DNA of 64,000 nucleotides from positions 310,001 to 374,000 of the forward strand of contig JAKLEB010000002.1 of the NCBI GenBank assembly GCA_022711765.1, written 5' to 3'. Shown piece by piece: positions 25,506-34,356 of the stretch (positions are counted from its first letter, which is position 1; each line of letters begins with the position of its first letter). The stretch comes from Candidatus Krumholzibacteriota bacterium (GTDB taxonomy: Bacteria; Krumholzibacteriota; Krumholzibacteriia; LZORAL124-64-63). Position numbers and translations under genes: made by a program. The notes under the pieces were generated by a model. The model was not told the DNA's origin. It worked only from the letters and a program-made list of their open reading frames with translations, and made no database searches.

Positions 25506-26431
25506 GCGTAGACCTCGACCGCGCGCGCCCGGCGCAGGCCGCGCGCCGGCGCGCGCAGCGGACAGAGCGGGTCGCCCAGGATGCGGTACGGCGCGACCTG
25601 CCTCGCGGTGGCCGGCAGCGCCGCCAGGACGAGGTCGGCGAGCGTGCGCGCGCCGTGCAGGTACGCGTCGCTCAGGCGCACGGCCCAGCGGGTGTTGTCC
25701 GTGTGCAGGGTCGCGCTCACGGCGCCGAAGACCGCGCCGCACACTCCCTTGAGCGGCAACGCCTCGGCGAACGAGAGCCGCGTGCGCCGCCGGCTGGCCG
25801 TGCGGCAGCAGAGCGCGATCAGGGCGCCGAGCGGCTCGCCCGTGAAGCCGTCGAAGTGGCGAGCCCGCAGGCCGTAGTAGCCGGTCCAGCCGGTCGGCCG
25901 GCCGTGGCCGACGTAGATGGCGGACCCGAGCCCGGACGCGAGCGCCCGGATGAGGTCCTCGCGCACGAGCGCGTCGCTCGTCCAGCGGAAGACGGTGCGC
26001 CGGCGCTCGCCCCCGTCGAGGATGGCCTCGATGCGGTCGGTGAGCCGCAGGAAGCGGGGGTGTCGCTGCGCGAGCAAGGCGACGCTCGGCACGGAGTGGG
26101 CGCGCTCGTGCAGCCGGACGGCGGTCGACACGAAGCGCGCGAGCGACGCCCGGTCGACCACGGGCACCCAGCCGATCGGGATCCGGCGACCGGACGCGGT
26201 CGCGAGCACTGGCCCGCTGAGGACCGTGCCCGGGGCGCGCTCGCCGCGGCCGACGAGGAGGACGGCGTCACAATCGGCCGCGGCGGCGCCCAGCGCGGGT
26301 TCCTCGGGCACGTCCCCGCCGTAGAGCCACGAGCGGACCTCGACCCGCCGCGCGGCGTACGCCGCGAAGAGCGGGGCGAGGTCCGCCGCGTGGCCGCGGG
26401 GGACGGCGCAGAGCAGCCTACGCGACGGCAC
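25502..26431 (-). CDS. C25/caspase-fold peptidase-like protein
   Basis: 309 residues, no signal peptide. C-terminal half follows the gingipain (C25)/caspase-like order: His176 in SAIYVGHGRPTGW, a Cys pair 208-209 in ALIALCCRTAS (Cys209 aligns with the CxT nucleophile), then GAVFGAVSATLHTDN, SDAYLHGARTLADLVLAAL and YRILGDPLCPL, matching the family's closing GDP motif. So a His-Cys dyad appears intact. The N-terminal 150 residues are an alpha/beta region without recognised motif. It overlaps the repeat-protein gene upstream by 14 bases and the ACP gene downstream by four. A cytoplasmic cysteine peptidase between a huge putative metallopeptidase and an ACP/KS pair is unusual; target unknown. Confidence 0.78.
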   Translation of the reverse strand: MPSRRLLCAVPRGHAADLAPLFAAYAARRVEVRSWLYGGDVPEEPALGAAAADCDAVLLVGRGERAPGTVLSGPVLATASGRRIPIGWVPVVDRASLARFVSTAVRLHERAHSVPSVALLAQRHPRFLRLTDRIEAILDGGERRRTVFRWTSDALVREDLIRALASGLGSAIYVGHGRPTGWTGYYGLRARHFDGFTGEPLGALIALCCRTASRRRTRLSFAEALPLKGVCGAVFGAVSATLHTDNTRWAVRLSDAYLHGARTLADLVLAALPATARQVAPYRILGDPLCPLRAPARGLRRARAVEVYA

Positions 26432-29400
26432 GTTCGGGCATGCCGGCGCGCGCGGCGTCGACGTACGGCTGCCACGGATCGATGGTCGGGCTGCCCTGCC
26501 CCAGCAGGATTGCGCGCACGAACCACTGCATGGTGATCTGGCCTTGCTGCTCGGGGTTGAAGGCGGACAGGTCGCCGTTCGCCGCGTTCAACTCGTCCTG
26601 GCCGCCCTCTCCGGTGATGTAGCCCTCGTTGTAGTCGCGCGAGGTTCCGTCGTGGAAGCAGTTGGGAATCGTGAGGTCGACGTCGGCCTCGCTGTAGCCG
26701 TAGTTGTAGCCCTCGGCGATCCCGCCGACCACGGCGTGCGCCAGGTAGACCGGGCCGACGTGCTGGTTTTGCCACACGTGCGTCAGCTCGTGGATCAGGG
26801 TCGGGCGGTCGAAGGTGCCGTCCTCGGTGTCGAAGTTGATGAGGTTGCCGGTGACGAACGCGCGCGAGTCGCGCTCGTCGGTCAGGTCGCTGAAGTTGCC
26901 CGCGAAGAGCTGGCTGAAGAAGTCCTGGACGCCGAAGATGATGTCGTTCTCGACGCTCTCGGTCGAGATGGAGACCTCGTCCAGATCGATCGAATCGCCG
27001 AACACCGCGACGGCGTCCGCGCGCTCGTTCGCGTTGAGCGCCCGCCGCGACGGCAGCAGTTCGAACAGCAGCACGACGACCGTGCCGATTGCGCCGCCGG
27101 CGACCTCGAGCACCGCCACGAGGATATCGAGCGCAGCCTCGCCGATCTCGACGAGCGCCTCGACCACCTCGGCGAGGAACTGCTCGGCCGTCTCGACGAT
27201 CGCCGCGTTGAAGACGTCGGTGAGCGTCTGGCCGACGTCCTGGGCCGCTTGCAGGAGATTCTGCAGCGCCTGGTCCGGGTGGGCGATCGTCTCGGCGATC
27301 AGGGTGGCGAGGGTGACTCCGATCGCGAAGGCGCCGAGGACGACCTGCCGCACGACCTCGACCGAGCGCCGCGCCATCCAGCTCACGAGGTCGGCGATCG
27401 CGTAGCCGGCGCGCAGGACCCCTTCCACGACCTTGGCGACCCCGGGCAGGAAGTCGTTCTCCACGTAGTTGAGCAGGTAGTCCACCGAGTTGCCGATCCG
27501 CACCGTGGCCTCCGCGAGCAGCTCCAGCGCCGCGTCGCCGACCGTCTGCGCCCACTCGATGGCCTCGGCGATCGTGCTGCCGATGTCCTCGATGATCAGG
27601 AGGATGCGGTCGAAGACCGCGTCCGCCTGCTGCAGGGCCCAGTCGAGGACCTCGGTGACGCTGTCCTTGACGAAGCGGATCGCCAGGACCGCGTGGCGCC
27701 ACAGCGCCGACGCGAGGTCCTCGCCGCGGTCGAGCAGCCATTCCAGGACGTCGCCCACGGGACCGAGCGCCTGCAGGACGCCGTTGACGATCTTGCGGAA
27801 GACGAAGTACGTGGACTCGGCCACGGTCTCGAGCAGCTCGGCCACGGTCGCGCCCACCTCGAGGGCGGCTTCGATCAGCCGCGCCGCCGCGCGGTAGGTG
27901 AACTCGACGAGCGAGGCCGTGAACTCGACGATGGTCCGGCCCAGCTCGAACGCCGCGCGGATCACCTCCTGGAGCAGGTCCATCGCCAGGTTGAAGACGT
28001 CCTTGAGCACGCCGAGGAGCGTCTTGCCGATCGCGAACGCCGCCTCGACGACCTTGCGGATCGCGGCCACGCTCAGCTCGGCGATGCTGATGATCAGGTC
28101 GGCGAGCGTCCGGCCGACCTCGAGCAGACCCTGGACGATCTTGGTCGCCGTCTCGATCGCCGCGTCGACGACGTAGGCCATGAAGTCCACCAGCGCGGCG
28201 CCGGCGTTGGCCGCGGCGCGCGCGATTTCGCGGACGAGGTCCGCGCCGGCGTCGATGACCTCGTCGAACAGCTCGGCGAGGGCGTGCCCGAGGTCGAGCA
28301 TCGCGCGGACGACCGTGTCGAACAGGCTCGCCGGCCGGGTCACCAGCGCCACCAGGATCTCGCCGATCGCGCGACCCAGCTCGAGCAGGGCCCGCACGGA
28401 GTTCGTGATGAGCGTGAGCCCGAACGCGACCGCTTGCTCGAGGATGTTGCCGATGGATTTGCCGATCTCGATGAGCGCCTCGACGCCCTTGCGCACGACG
28501 TCGTAGGTCTTGAGGGCGAGCCACTGCAGGAGCTCGGCGAGCGTGCGACCCAGGTTGTCGATCGCGCGCAGGACCGTCACGAGACTCTCGAGCGCGAGCG
28601 TGAACGCATCCTCGAGCACGCTGAACAGCGACTGGCCGACGTCGATCAGACCCTTGACGATGGTCCGCACCAGCTCGTAACCGGTCTCGAGCGCCGCCTC
28701 GAGGAGGTTGAGAATGGTCTGGCCCGCCGCGAGCAGCGCGTGGACGAGATCGGCGACCTCGCTCGCCGCCCAGGCGACGACGTCGGCGATCGCCTGACCC
28801 AGCGACTCGACGGCGTTGACCACGGCGTCGACGACCGCGTTGACGGCGTCGGAGAGCGCGTCGCCGATGTCCTCGAGGATATCGCCGATCGCCTCGTCGT
28901 GCGCCGGGTCGGGCCGGCGGCCGTCGCGTTCCTGGACGTCACGCAGGGAGGCGCCCGCGTCGCGCAGCCAGAACAGCACGTCCTGCAGCGCGGCGCGATC
29001 GATCGTGTCGCCGTCCTTGTAGACGAAGTCGCGCATGATCGTGTGGCCCTGGCGCCGGGGCAGCTCGGCGATGGCCTGCACGACGCCCCGGCCCTGGCCG
29101 GCCCGCTGGTAGCCGCGCACGGCGGCGACCCGCTGCGTCGCGTCGAGCTGCGCGACGCCCTGGAAGAAGGCGCGGTGCTCGCCGGAGTCCTTGAGCGTCG
29201 TGGCATACGCCTCGGCGAGCCTGCCGGCTCGCGCGGCGTCGCGCGCGTGGAGCAGCGCGAAGGCGGGCGCGAGTTCGACGGTCCGATACTCGGTCCCGGC
29301 GAGGGTGTCCGCGAAGAACCGCCGGCTCTTGGCGGTCTTGCCTTCGACGGCCTGGAGGATCCGGTTGCCGGCGGGTGCGTACGCCGGGCGCCGCAAAGGG

Positions 29401-29555
29401 ACGATGGCGCCGGAGGGCTTCGCGCGAGGCGTCGACGCGGCCTTCTTCCTGGCTGCGGGCCTGGCTGGAGTCTTCTTGACGGCCTTCCTGGCCCGGGAAG
29501 ACGGCGTGCGGCCGGCGGAACGGGACGCCGGCTTCTTGACGGGTTTCTTCGCCAT
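26418..29555 (-). CDS. Giant 29-residue helical-repeat protein with C-terminal HExxH metallopeptidase-like domain
   Basis: 1045 residues from ATG 29555 (GAGG upstream; an earlier in-frame ATG at 29678 adds only low-complexity sequence). Order: Lys/Ala/Pro/Arg-rich tail (~2-50, KKPVKKP, KAVKKTPARPAARKKA), a ~180-residue helical region, about 18 repeats of 29 residues (~253-830) each starting with Gly as in GRTLADLI, GKTLLGVL, GRAIGEIL, then a C-terminal domain (~840-1045) with LIHELTHVWQNQ (His922-His926) and FNPEQQGQITMQWF. The last two motifs match the style of DUF4157-type zinc peptidase domains found in secretion-associated proteins. No signal peptide. First gene of the operon with the C25-like protein, ACP and KS genes. 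Function not known. Confidence 0.85.
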   Translation of the reverse strand: MAKKPVKKPASRSAGRTPSSRARKAVKKTPARPAARKKAASTPRAKPSGAIVPLRRPAYAPAGNRILQAVEGKTAKSRRFFADTLAGTEYRTVELAPAFALLHARDAARAGRLAEAYATTLKDSGEHRAFFQGVAQLDATQRVAAVRGYQRAGQGRGVVQAIAELPRRQGHTIMRDFVYKDGDTIDRAALQDVLFWLRDAGASLRDVQERDGRRPDPAHDEAIGDILEDIGDALSDAVNAVVDAVVNAVESLGQAIADVVAWAASEVADLVHALLAAGQTILNLLEAALETGYELVRTIVKGLIDVGQSLFSVLEDAFTLALESLVTVLRAIDNLGRTLAELLQWLALKTYDVVRKGVEALIEIGKSIGNILEQAVAFGLTLITNSVRALLELGRAIGEILVALVTRPASLFDTVVRAMLDLGHALAELFDEVIDAGADLVREIARAAANAGAALVDFMAYVVDAAIETATKIVQGLLEVGRTLADLIISIAELSVAAIRKVVEAAFAIGKTLLGVLKDVFNLAMDLLQEVIRAAFELGRTIVEFTASLVEFTYRAAARLIEAALEVGATVAELLETVAESTYFVFRKIVNGVLQALGPVGDVLEWLLDRGEDLASALWRHAVLAIRFVKDSVTEVLDWALQQADAVFDRILLIIEDIGSTIAEAIEWAQTVGDAALELLAEATVRIGNSVDYLLNYVENDFLPGVAKVVEGVLRAGYAIADLVSWMARRSVEVVRQVVLGAFAIGVTLATLIAETIAHPDQALQNLLQAAQDVGQTLTDVFNAAIVETAEQFLAEVVEALVEIGEAALDILVAVLEVAGGAIGTVVVLLFELLPSRRALNANERADAVAVFGDSIDLDEVSISTESVENDIIFGVQDFFSQLFAGNFSDLTDERDSRAFVTGNLINFDTEDGTFDRPTLIHELTHVWQNQHVGPVYLAHAVVGGIAEGYNYGYSEADVDLTIPNCFHDGTSRDYNEGYITGEGGQDELNAANGDLSAFNPEQQGQITMQWFVRAILLGQGSPTIDPWQPYVDAARAGMPERAVA
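27068..28799 (-). repeat. Array of 87-bp coding repeats (29-residue period)
   Basis: Inside the repeat protein, Gly-led units recur at residues 253, 278, 307, 336, 365, 394, 423, 452, 481, 510, 539, 568, 598, then 659, 688, 717, 746, 775 and 805. Spacing is 29 in most steps (25 once, 30 twice, 61 across a two-unit gap). Working consensus: G-x-[TS]-[LI]-[AG]-[DE]-[LI]-[LI] followed by ~11 variable, mostly small/hydrophobic residues, then L-[VI]-[RK]-x-[VI]-[VL]-x-A-[LA]-x-x-[LIV]. Nucleotide identity between units is lower than protein-pattern identity, so the array looks old and selected for structure. Confidence 0.85.
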
Positions 29556-29698
29556 GGATTCCGACCTCGCGAGTGTGGGTCCGGGGGGATCGGTCAGGTC
29601 GGGCGGAGTCGGTCCGGAAGGTGTCGTCGCCGATCCCTGCAGAGGCGACACTGTGCGCCCCCGGCATAAATCGGTCAATAATGATCTTCTTTATGTCC
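29556..29698. other. Upstream region of the repeat-protein operon
   Basis: 143 bases. Contains an AT-rich island at about 29664-29695, rare in this genome, likely holding the minus-strand promoter for the five-gene operon. On the minus strand TTGACC is visible at about 29678-29673 but no good -10 element sits 16-18 bases after it, so I do not assign exact boxes. Confidence 0.35.
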
Positions 29699-29738
29699 GC
29701 GCCGCGCTCGCCGCCTCTGGCGGTCAGCGGAGCGGCGC
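29699..29738 (-). terminator. Compound hairpin after the second RND operon
   Basis: Outer arms GCGCCGC / GCGGCGC (7 bp) enclose a small CCGCC-TCT-GGCGG hairpin, 11 bases after the channel gene stop on the minus strand. No T-tract; probably separates RND transcription from the repeat-protein operon. Confidence 0.4.
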
Positions 29739-29749
29739 TGCGGCGGCGG

Positions 29750-31168
29750 TCACTCGACGGCGCCGCTGCCTCCGCCCAGCACTGCGTAGAGCTGCACCTT
29801 GTTCGTGAGCTCGGCCAGCCGCAGCGCAACCATCCCGTGCTGCGCGCGGTAGAGCGACCGCTGGGCGTCGAGAACGCTCAGGTAGCTGTCGATACCCTTG
29901 TCGTAGCGCATCTGGGCCAGGTCGTAGATCTCTCGCGCGGCCTCGACCAGCGCGGTCTGCCCGGCGACCTGCTCGCCGATGGTGCCCCTGACCGCCAGTG
30001 CGTCGGCCACCTCGCGGAAGGCGCGCTGGATGGACCGCTGGTACTGGGCCAGGACGATCTGCTGGTCCGCCTTGCTCGCCCGCAACGCGCCCTGCGTGCG
30101 CAGGTCGAAGAGGGGCATGCTCGCCTGCGGGCTGAACGTCCAGGTGTCCGAGTTCCCCGCGAAGAGACCCGAGAGCGCGGCGCTCGCCGTGCCCACGAGG
30201 GCGGTCAGGGAGATCCTGGGGAAGAAGGCGGCCCGGGCCACGCCGATGTAGGCGTTGGCCGCCTTCAACTGGTGCTCGGCGGCCATGATGTCCGGCCGGC
30301 CGAGCAGGATCGCGGACGACAACCCGGCCGCGACGTCCGCCGGCGGCGCGACGCTGCCCAGATCCTCGGGCAGCAGTTCCGGCGGAACCGGCGCGCCCAC
30401 CAGCAGGTTCAGGGCGTTCTCGTCCTGCGCGACCATGCGCGTGTAGCCGGCGACGTCCACCTCGGCGACGTTCACCTGGGTCTGGATCCGCTGGAGGTCC
30501 AGCCTGGTCGCGAGACCGGCGTCGTACTGCTTGCGGCCGAGGTCGTAGACGGCCTGCTGACTCGCCAGCGTGGACTTCGCCAGCTGGAGCAGTTCGCGGG
30601 AAGCGGCCAGCGTCAGGTATGACTCGCCCACGGCCGACACCAGCGAGAGCTCGGCGCCGCGCCGGCCCGCCTCGGTCGCGAGGTACTGCTCCCAGGCCCT
30701 GTTCTTCTCGCTGCGGACGCGGCCGAACAGGTCGATCTCCCAGGACGCGACGCCCACGTCGATGCTGTACTCCTCGCTCGTCATCTCCTCGCCGGAGAAC
30801 GAGAGGTCGGCCGGCGTGTGGTGCCGCGTCGCGGATCCGGCGACGCTGATCGCGGGGAACAGGTCGGCGCGTTCGATCTTGTAGTAGGCCCGCACCTTCT
30901 CGACGTTCAGGGCGGCCAGCCGCAGATCCAGGTTGTTCGCGAGCGCGAGAGCGACGACCTGCCGCAGGCGCGGGTCGGGGTACAACTCTTGCGGGCTCAC
31001 GCCGGGCGCCGCGGGCAGGGCCAGGTCGGCCAGGCTGTCCGCGTAGGCCGCGCCTTCAGGCCACGCCGGCGGCACCTGCGCCGCGGGTCGGAGGTACTGC
31101 GGAGCCATCGTGCAGCCCGCGGCGGCGATGACCAGCGCGAGCGGGAGGGATAGGGCGGCGCGGTTCAT
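29750..31168 (-). CDS. RND outer membrane efflux lipoprotein (OprM/NodT type)
   Basis: 472 residues; ATG overlaps the permease stop (ATGA). Signal peptide with lipobox AAGC, mature CTMAPQYLRPAAQVPPAW. TolC-fold halves with SWEIDLFGRVRSEKNRAWEQ and SPQASMPLFDLRTQGALRAS. Trimeric exit duct for the pump encoded upstream. Similar to, but clearly diverged from, the channel at 12745-14178, so the two RND systems are not a recent duplication. Confidence 0.95.
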   Translation of the reverse strand: MNRAALSLPLALVIAAAGCTMAPQYLRPAAQVPPAWPEGAAYADSLADLALPAAPGVSPQELYPDPRLRQVVALALANNLDLRLAALNVEKVRAYYKIERADLFPAISVAGSATRHHTPADLSFSGEEMTSEEYSIDVGVASWEIDLFGRVRSEKNRAWEQYLATEAGRRGAELSLVSAVGESYLTLAASRELLQLAKSTLASQQAVYDLGRKQYDAGLATRLDLQRIQTQVNVAEVDVAGYTRMVAQDENALNLLVGAPVPPELLPEDLGSVAPPADVAAGLSSAILLGRPDIMAAEHQLKAANAYIGVARAAFFPRISLTALVGTASAALSGLFAGNSDTWTFSPQASMPLFDLRTQGALRASKADQQIVLAQYQRSIQRAFREVADALAVRGTIGEQVAGQTALVEAAREIYDLAQMRYDKGIDSYLSVLDAQRSLYRAQHGMVALRLAELTNKVQLYAVLGGGSGAVE

Positions 31169-34100
31169 AGCGGCTCCCCCTTCGCAGGGTCCGGCTCGAC
31201 GGGTACCGTCTCCGCCGACCGGCCGCCGCGATGGAAGATCTGGTAGATCCTCACGAAGAATAACGGCGCGAAGAAGATGACGAGCAGGGTGGAGGTGACC
31301 ATGCCGCCCAGCACGCCGGTGCCGATGGCGGTCTGCGCCCCCGAACCGGCCCCGCTCGCGAACGCGAGCGGCAGGACGCCGAAGCCGAACGCCAGCGACG
31401 TCATGATGATCGGCCGCAGCCGCAGGCGGGCGCCCTCGAGCGTGGCGTCGATCAGGTCCATGCCCTGGTCGACCTTGTCGCGGGCGAACTGGATGATCAG
31501 GATGGCGTTCTTCGTGGTGAGCCCCAGCACCGTCAACAGGCCGATCTGGAAGTAGACGTCGTTGGCGTAGCCTCTCAGGCCCGTGGCGATCACGCTGCCG
31601 ATCGCGCCCAGCGGCATGCTCAGGAGCACGGCGATGGGGAAGGGCCAGCTCTCGTAGAGAGCCGCCAGGGTCAGGAAGACCACGAAGATCGAGAACGCGT
31701 AGAGCAGGCCGGTGTTCGACGAGGCCTGGCGTTCCTGATACGAGAGCCCGGTCCAGTCGGAGCCGATGCCTCGCGGCAGCTTCGTCGTCAGCTCCTCCAT
31801 CGCCGCCATGGCGACGCCCGAGCTCACGCCCGGGGCGGGCTCGCCCACGATGTTCAGGGAGGGGAAGCCGTTGAAGCGCTCCAGCGAGGGCGATCCGGAC
31901 GACCAGTAGCCGGTCGCCAGGGAGGTGAAGGGGACCATCCGGCCGGCGGCGTTCCGCACCTGGAGATGCTCGAGGTCCTCGGGCGCCATCCGGTAGGGAG
32001 TGTCGGCCTGGGCGTAGACCCGCTTGACGCGTCCGTTCATCATGAAGTTGTTGACGTAGGAGCCGCCGAACGCGGTCGCGATGGTGCTGTGGATCGTCGA
32101 GACCGGCACGCCCAGGGCGCCGGCCTTGGCCCAGTCCACGTCGACCCGGTACACCGACACGTCGTCCATGCCGTTGGGGCGGACGCTGGTCAGGCGCGGA
32201 TCCTGGGCGGCCATGCCGAGAAGCTGGTTGCGCGCGTCCATCAGCGCCGCGTGCCCCAGGCCGCCGCGGTCCTGCAGCTGGAAATCGAAGCCCAGGGCGC
32301 TGCCGAGTTCCATGACGGCCGGCGGCGGGAAGGCATAGATCATCGCGGACTTGATGCCGGCGAAGGCGCGCATGGACCGGCCGGCGACCGCCTGGACCTT
32401 GAGCTCCGGCCGCTGGCGCAGGTCCCAGTCCCTGAGCTTGATGAAGGCGAAGCCCATGTTCTGGGCCATGCCGCCGAAGCTCATGCCGGACACTTCCATG
32501 ATGGACTCGACGGCGTCCGTTTCCTCGGTCTGGTAGTAGTCCCTGACCTGGGCCATCACCGCTTCGGTCTGCTCCAGGGTCGAGCCGGAGGGCAGGACGA
32601 CCTGGACCAGCATCATGCCCTGGTCCTCGTCCGGGAGGTAGGAGGTCGGCATCCTCAGGTACAGATACGCGCCCGCCGCGACGATCGCCAGGAACACGAC
32701 CAGCGAGATCGTCCGGTGGCGGAGCGTGCGTCGCGTCAGACCGACGTAGCGGTCCCGCAGGCCGAAGAAGGTGCGGTCGAACCAGCGGAAGAAGGGCCGG
32801 AAGATCCGCAGCGACTGGTCCGAGGGGCTGTGCCCCGCCGGAACCGGCTTGAGCAGCGCGGCGCAGAGGACCGGCGTGAGGATCAACGCGACGACGACCG
32901 ACAGGAGCATCGAGGTCGCGATCGTGATCGAGAACTGGCGGTAGATGATGCCGGTGGACCCCGGGAAGAACGCCATGGGCCCGAAGACCGCGGCCAGGAC
33001 GAGGCCGATGCCGACCAGGGCGCTGGAGATCTCGCCCATGGACCGCTTGGCGGCCTCCCGCGCCGACAGGCCCTTCTCGGTCATGATCCGCTCGACGTTC
33101 TCGACGACGACGATGGCATCGTCGACGAGCAGGCCGATCGACAGCACCATGGCGAACATGGTCAGCATGTTGATCGAGTAGCCGAACAGGCCGAGGAAGC
33201 CGAACGTGCCGAGGATCACCACCGGCACGGCGATGGTCGGGATCAGCGTCGCCCGGATGTTGCCCATGAAGAGGTACATCACGAGGAACACCAGCAGGAT
33301 CGCGAGGATCAGGGTCTTGACCACTTCCTCGATGGCCACGAGCGTGAACGGCGTGGTCTCATACGGATAGACCACCTCCATCCCGGGCGGGAAGTTCTCG
33401 CTCATCGTCGCCAGGGCTTCCTTGACGGCGTTGACCGTGCTCAGGGCGTTGGCGCCCGCGGCCTGGCGGATGGCCATGCCCGCGGCGGGCATCCCGTTAT
33501 AATAGGGCTGGATGTCGTAGCGCTCGGCGCCGACCGCGACGCGGCCGATGTCGCCGATCGTGACCGTCGAGCCGTCGGGGTTCGTGACGATGGGGATCGC
33601 CGCGAATTCGGCGGGGGTCTGCAACATGTGCTGCACCACGATGGACGCGTTCAGCCGCTGTCCCTCCACGGCGGGCGCGCCGCCGAACTGTCCCGCCGAG
33701 ACCTCGACGTTGTAGGCCCGCAGCGCCAGGACGACGTCCGTGAAGGTGAGGTGGTAGCTGGTCAGCTTGTGCGGGTCGATCCAGATCCGCATGGCGAACT
33801 CGGCCCCGAACGGCTCGACCTCGCCCACGCCGGGCACCCGGGACAGGACCTTCTCGATGTTCGCCGCCGTGTAGTCCCGCAGGGCGTCCCCGTCGTGGGT
33901 GCCGTCCGGCGACACCAGACCCATGATGATCAGGTAGCTCCGCGTGGACTTGGCAACCTCCACGCCGCCGCGCTGGACCGCGTCGGGCAGCGAGGCCATG
34001 GCCAGTTGCAGCTTGTTCTGGACCTTGGCCCACGCCAGGTCGGGGTCGGTCCCCGGAGCGAAGGTGAGCTCGAGCCGCGCGATGCCCGACGAGGCGCTCT

Positions 34101-34344
34101 GGGCGGAGATGTAGATCATGTCGTCCAGGCCGGTCATCTTCTGCTCGATGATCTGGGTGACCGTGTTCTCGACGGTCGAGGCGTCGGCGCCGGGGTAGGC
34201 CGCCATGATGGAAATGGACGGCGGCGCCATCGCCGGGTACTGGGAAATGGGCATGTTGTAGATGGCGAGGAGGCCCCCCGCCATCATGGCGATGGCGATG
34301 ACCCAGGCGAAGACCGGACGCTGCAGGAAGAATCTGGATAACAT
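31165..34344 (-). CDS. RND multidrug efflux permease (HAE1 family, AcrB-like)
   Basis: 1059 residues. Start MLSRFFLQRPVFAWVIAIAMM and PISQYPAMAPPSISIMAAYPG are classic AcrB/MexB openings. Proton-relay Asp pair in SIGLLVDDAIVVVENVERIM and Lys in GLTTKNAILIIQFARD are intact; FGFGVLPLAFASGAGSGAQ is the TM11-12 loop motif. Closer to Proteobacterial AcrB than the pump at 9585-12743. Sits 12 bases after the adaptor gene and overlaps the channel gene by four bases. Confidence 0.96.
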   Translation of the reverse strand: MLSRFFLQRPVFAWVIAIAMMAGGLLAIYNMPISQYPAMAPPSISIMAAYPGADASTVENTVTQIIEQKMTGLDDMIYISAQSASSGIARLELTFAPGTDPDLAWAKVQNKLQLAMASLPDAVQRGGVEVAKSTRSYLIIMGLVSPDGTHDGDALRDYTAANIEKVLSRVPGVGEVEPFGAEFAMRIWIDPHKLTSYHLTFTDVVLALRAYNVEVSAGQFGGAPAVEGQRLNASIVVQHMLQTPAEFAAIPIVTNPDGSTVTIGDIGRVAVGAERYDIQPYYNGMPAAGMAIRQAAGANALSTVNAVKEALATMSENFPPGMEVVYPYETTPFTLVAIEEVVKTLILAILLVFLVMYLFMGNIRATLIPTIAVPVVILGTFGFLGLFGYSINMLTMFAMVLSIGLLVDDAIVVVENVERIMTEKGLSAREAAKRSMGEISSALVGIGLVLAAVFGPMAFFPGSTGIIYRQFSITIATSMLLSVVVALILTPVLCAALLKPVPAGHSPSDQSLRIFRPFFRWFDRTFFGLRDRYVGLTRRTLRHRTISLVVFLAIVAAGAYLYLRMPTSYLPDEDQGMMLVQVVLPSGSTLEQTEAVMAQVRDYYQTEETDAVESIMEVSGMSFGGMAQNMGFAFIKLRDWDLRQRPELKVQAVAGRSMRAFAGIKSAMIYAFPPPAVMELGSALGFDFQLQDRGGLGHAALMDARNQLLGMAAQDPRLTSVRPNGMDDVSVYRVDVDWAKAGALGVPVSTIHSTIATAFGGSYVNNFMMNGRVKRVYAQADTPYRMAPEDLEHLQVRNAAGRMVPFTSLATGYWSSGSPSLERFNGFPSLNIVGEPAPGVSSGVAMAAMEELTTKLPRGIGSDWTGLSYQERQASSNTGLLYAFSIFVVFLTLAALYESWPFPIAVLLSMPLGAIGSVIATGLRGYANDVYFQIGLLTVLGLTTKNAILIIQFARDKVDQGMDLIDATLEGARLRLRPIIMTSLAFGFGVLPLAFASGAGSGAQTAIGTGVLGGMVTSTLLVIFFAPLFFVRIYQIFHRGGRSAETVPVEPDPAKGEPL

Positions 34345-34356
34345 CTCGAGCCTCCG

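Noticed and set aside
26544..29669. 1041-codon open frame on the plus strand opposite the repeat protein
   Set aside because: Mirrors the repeat pattern only because of the codon periodicity; the minus-strand frame has a metallopeptidase motif and a ribosome site.
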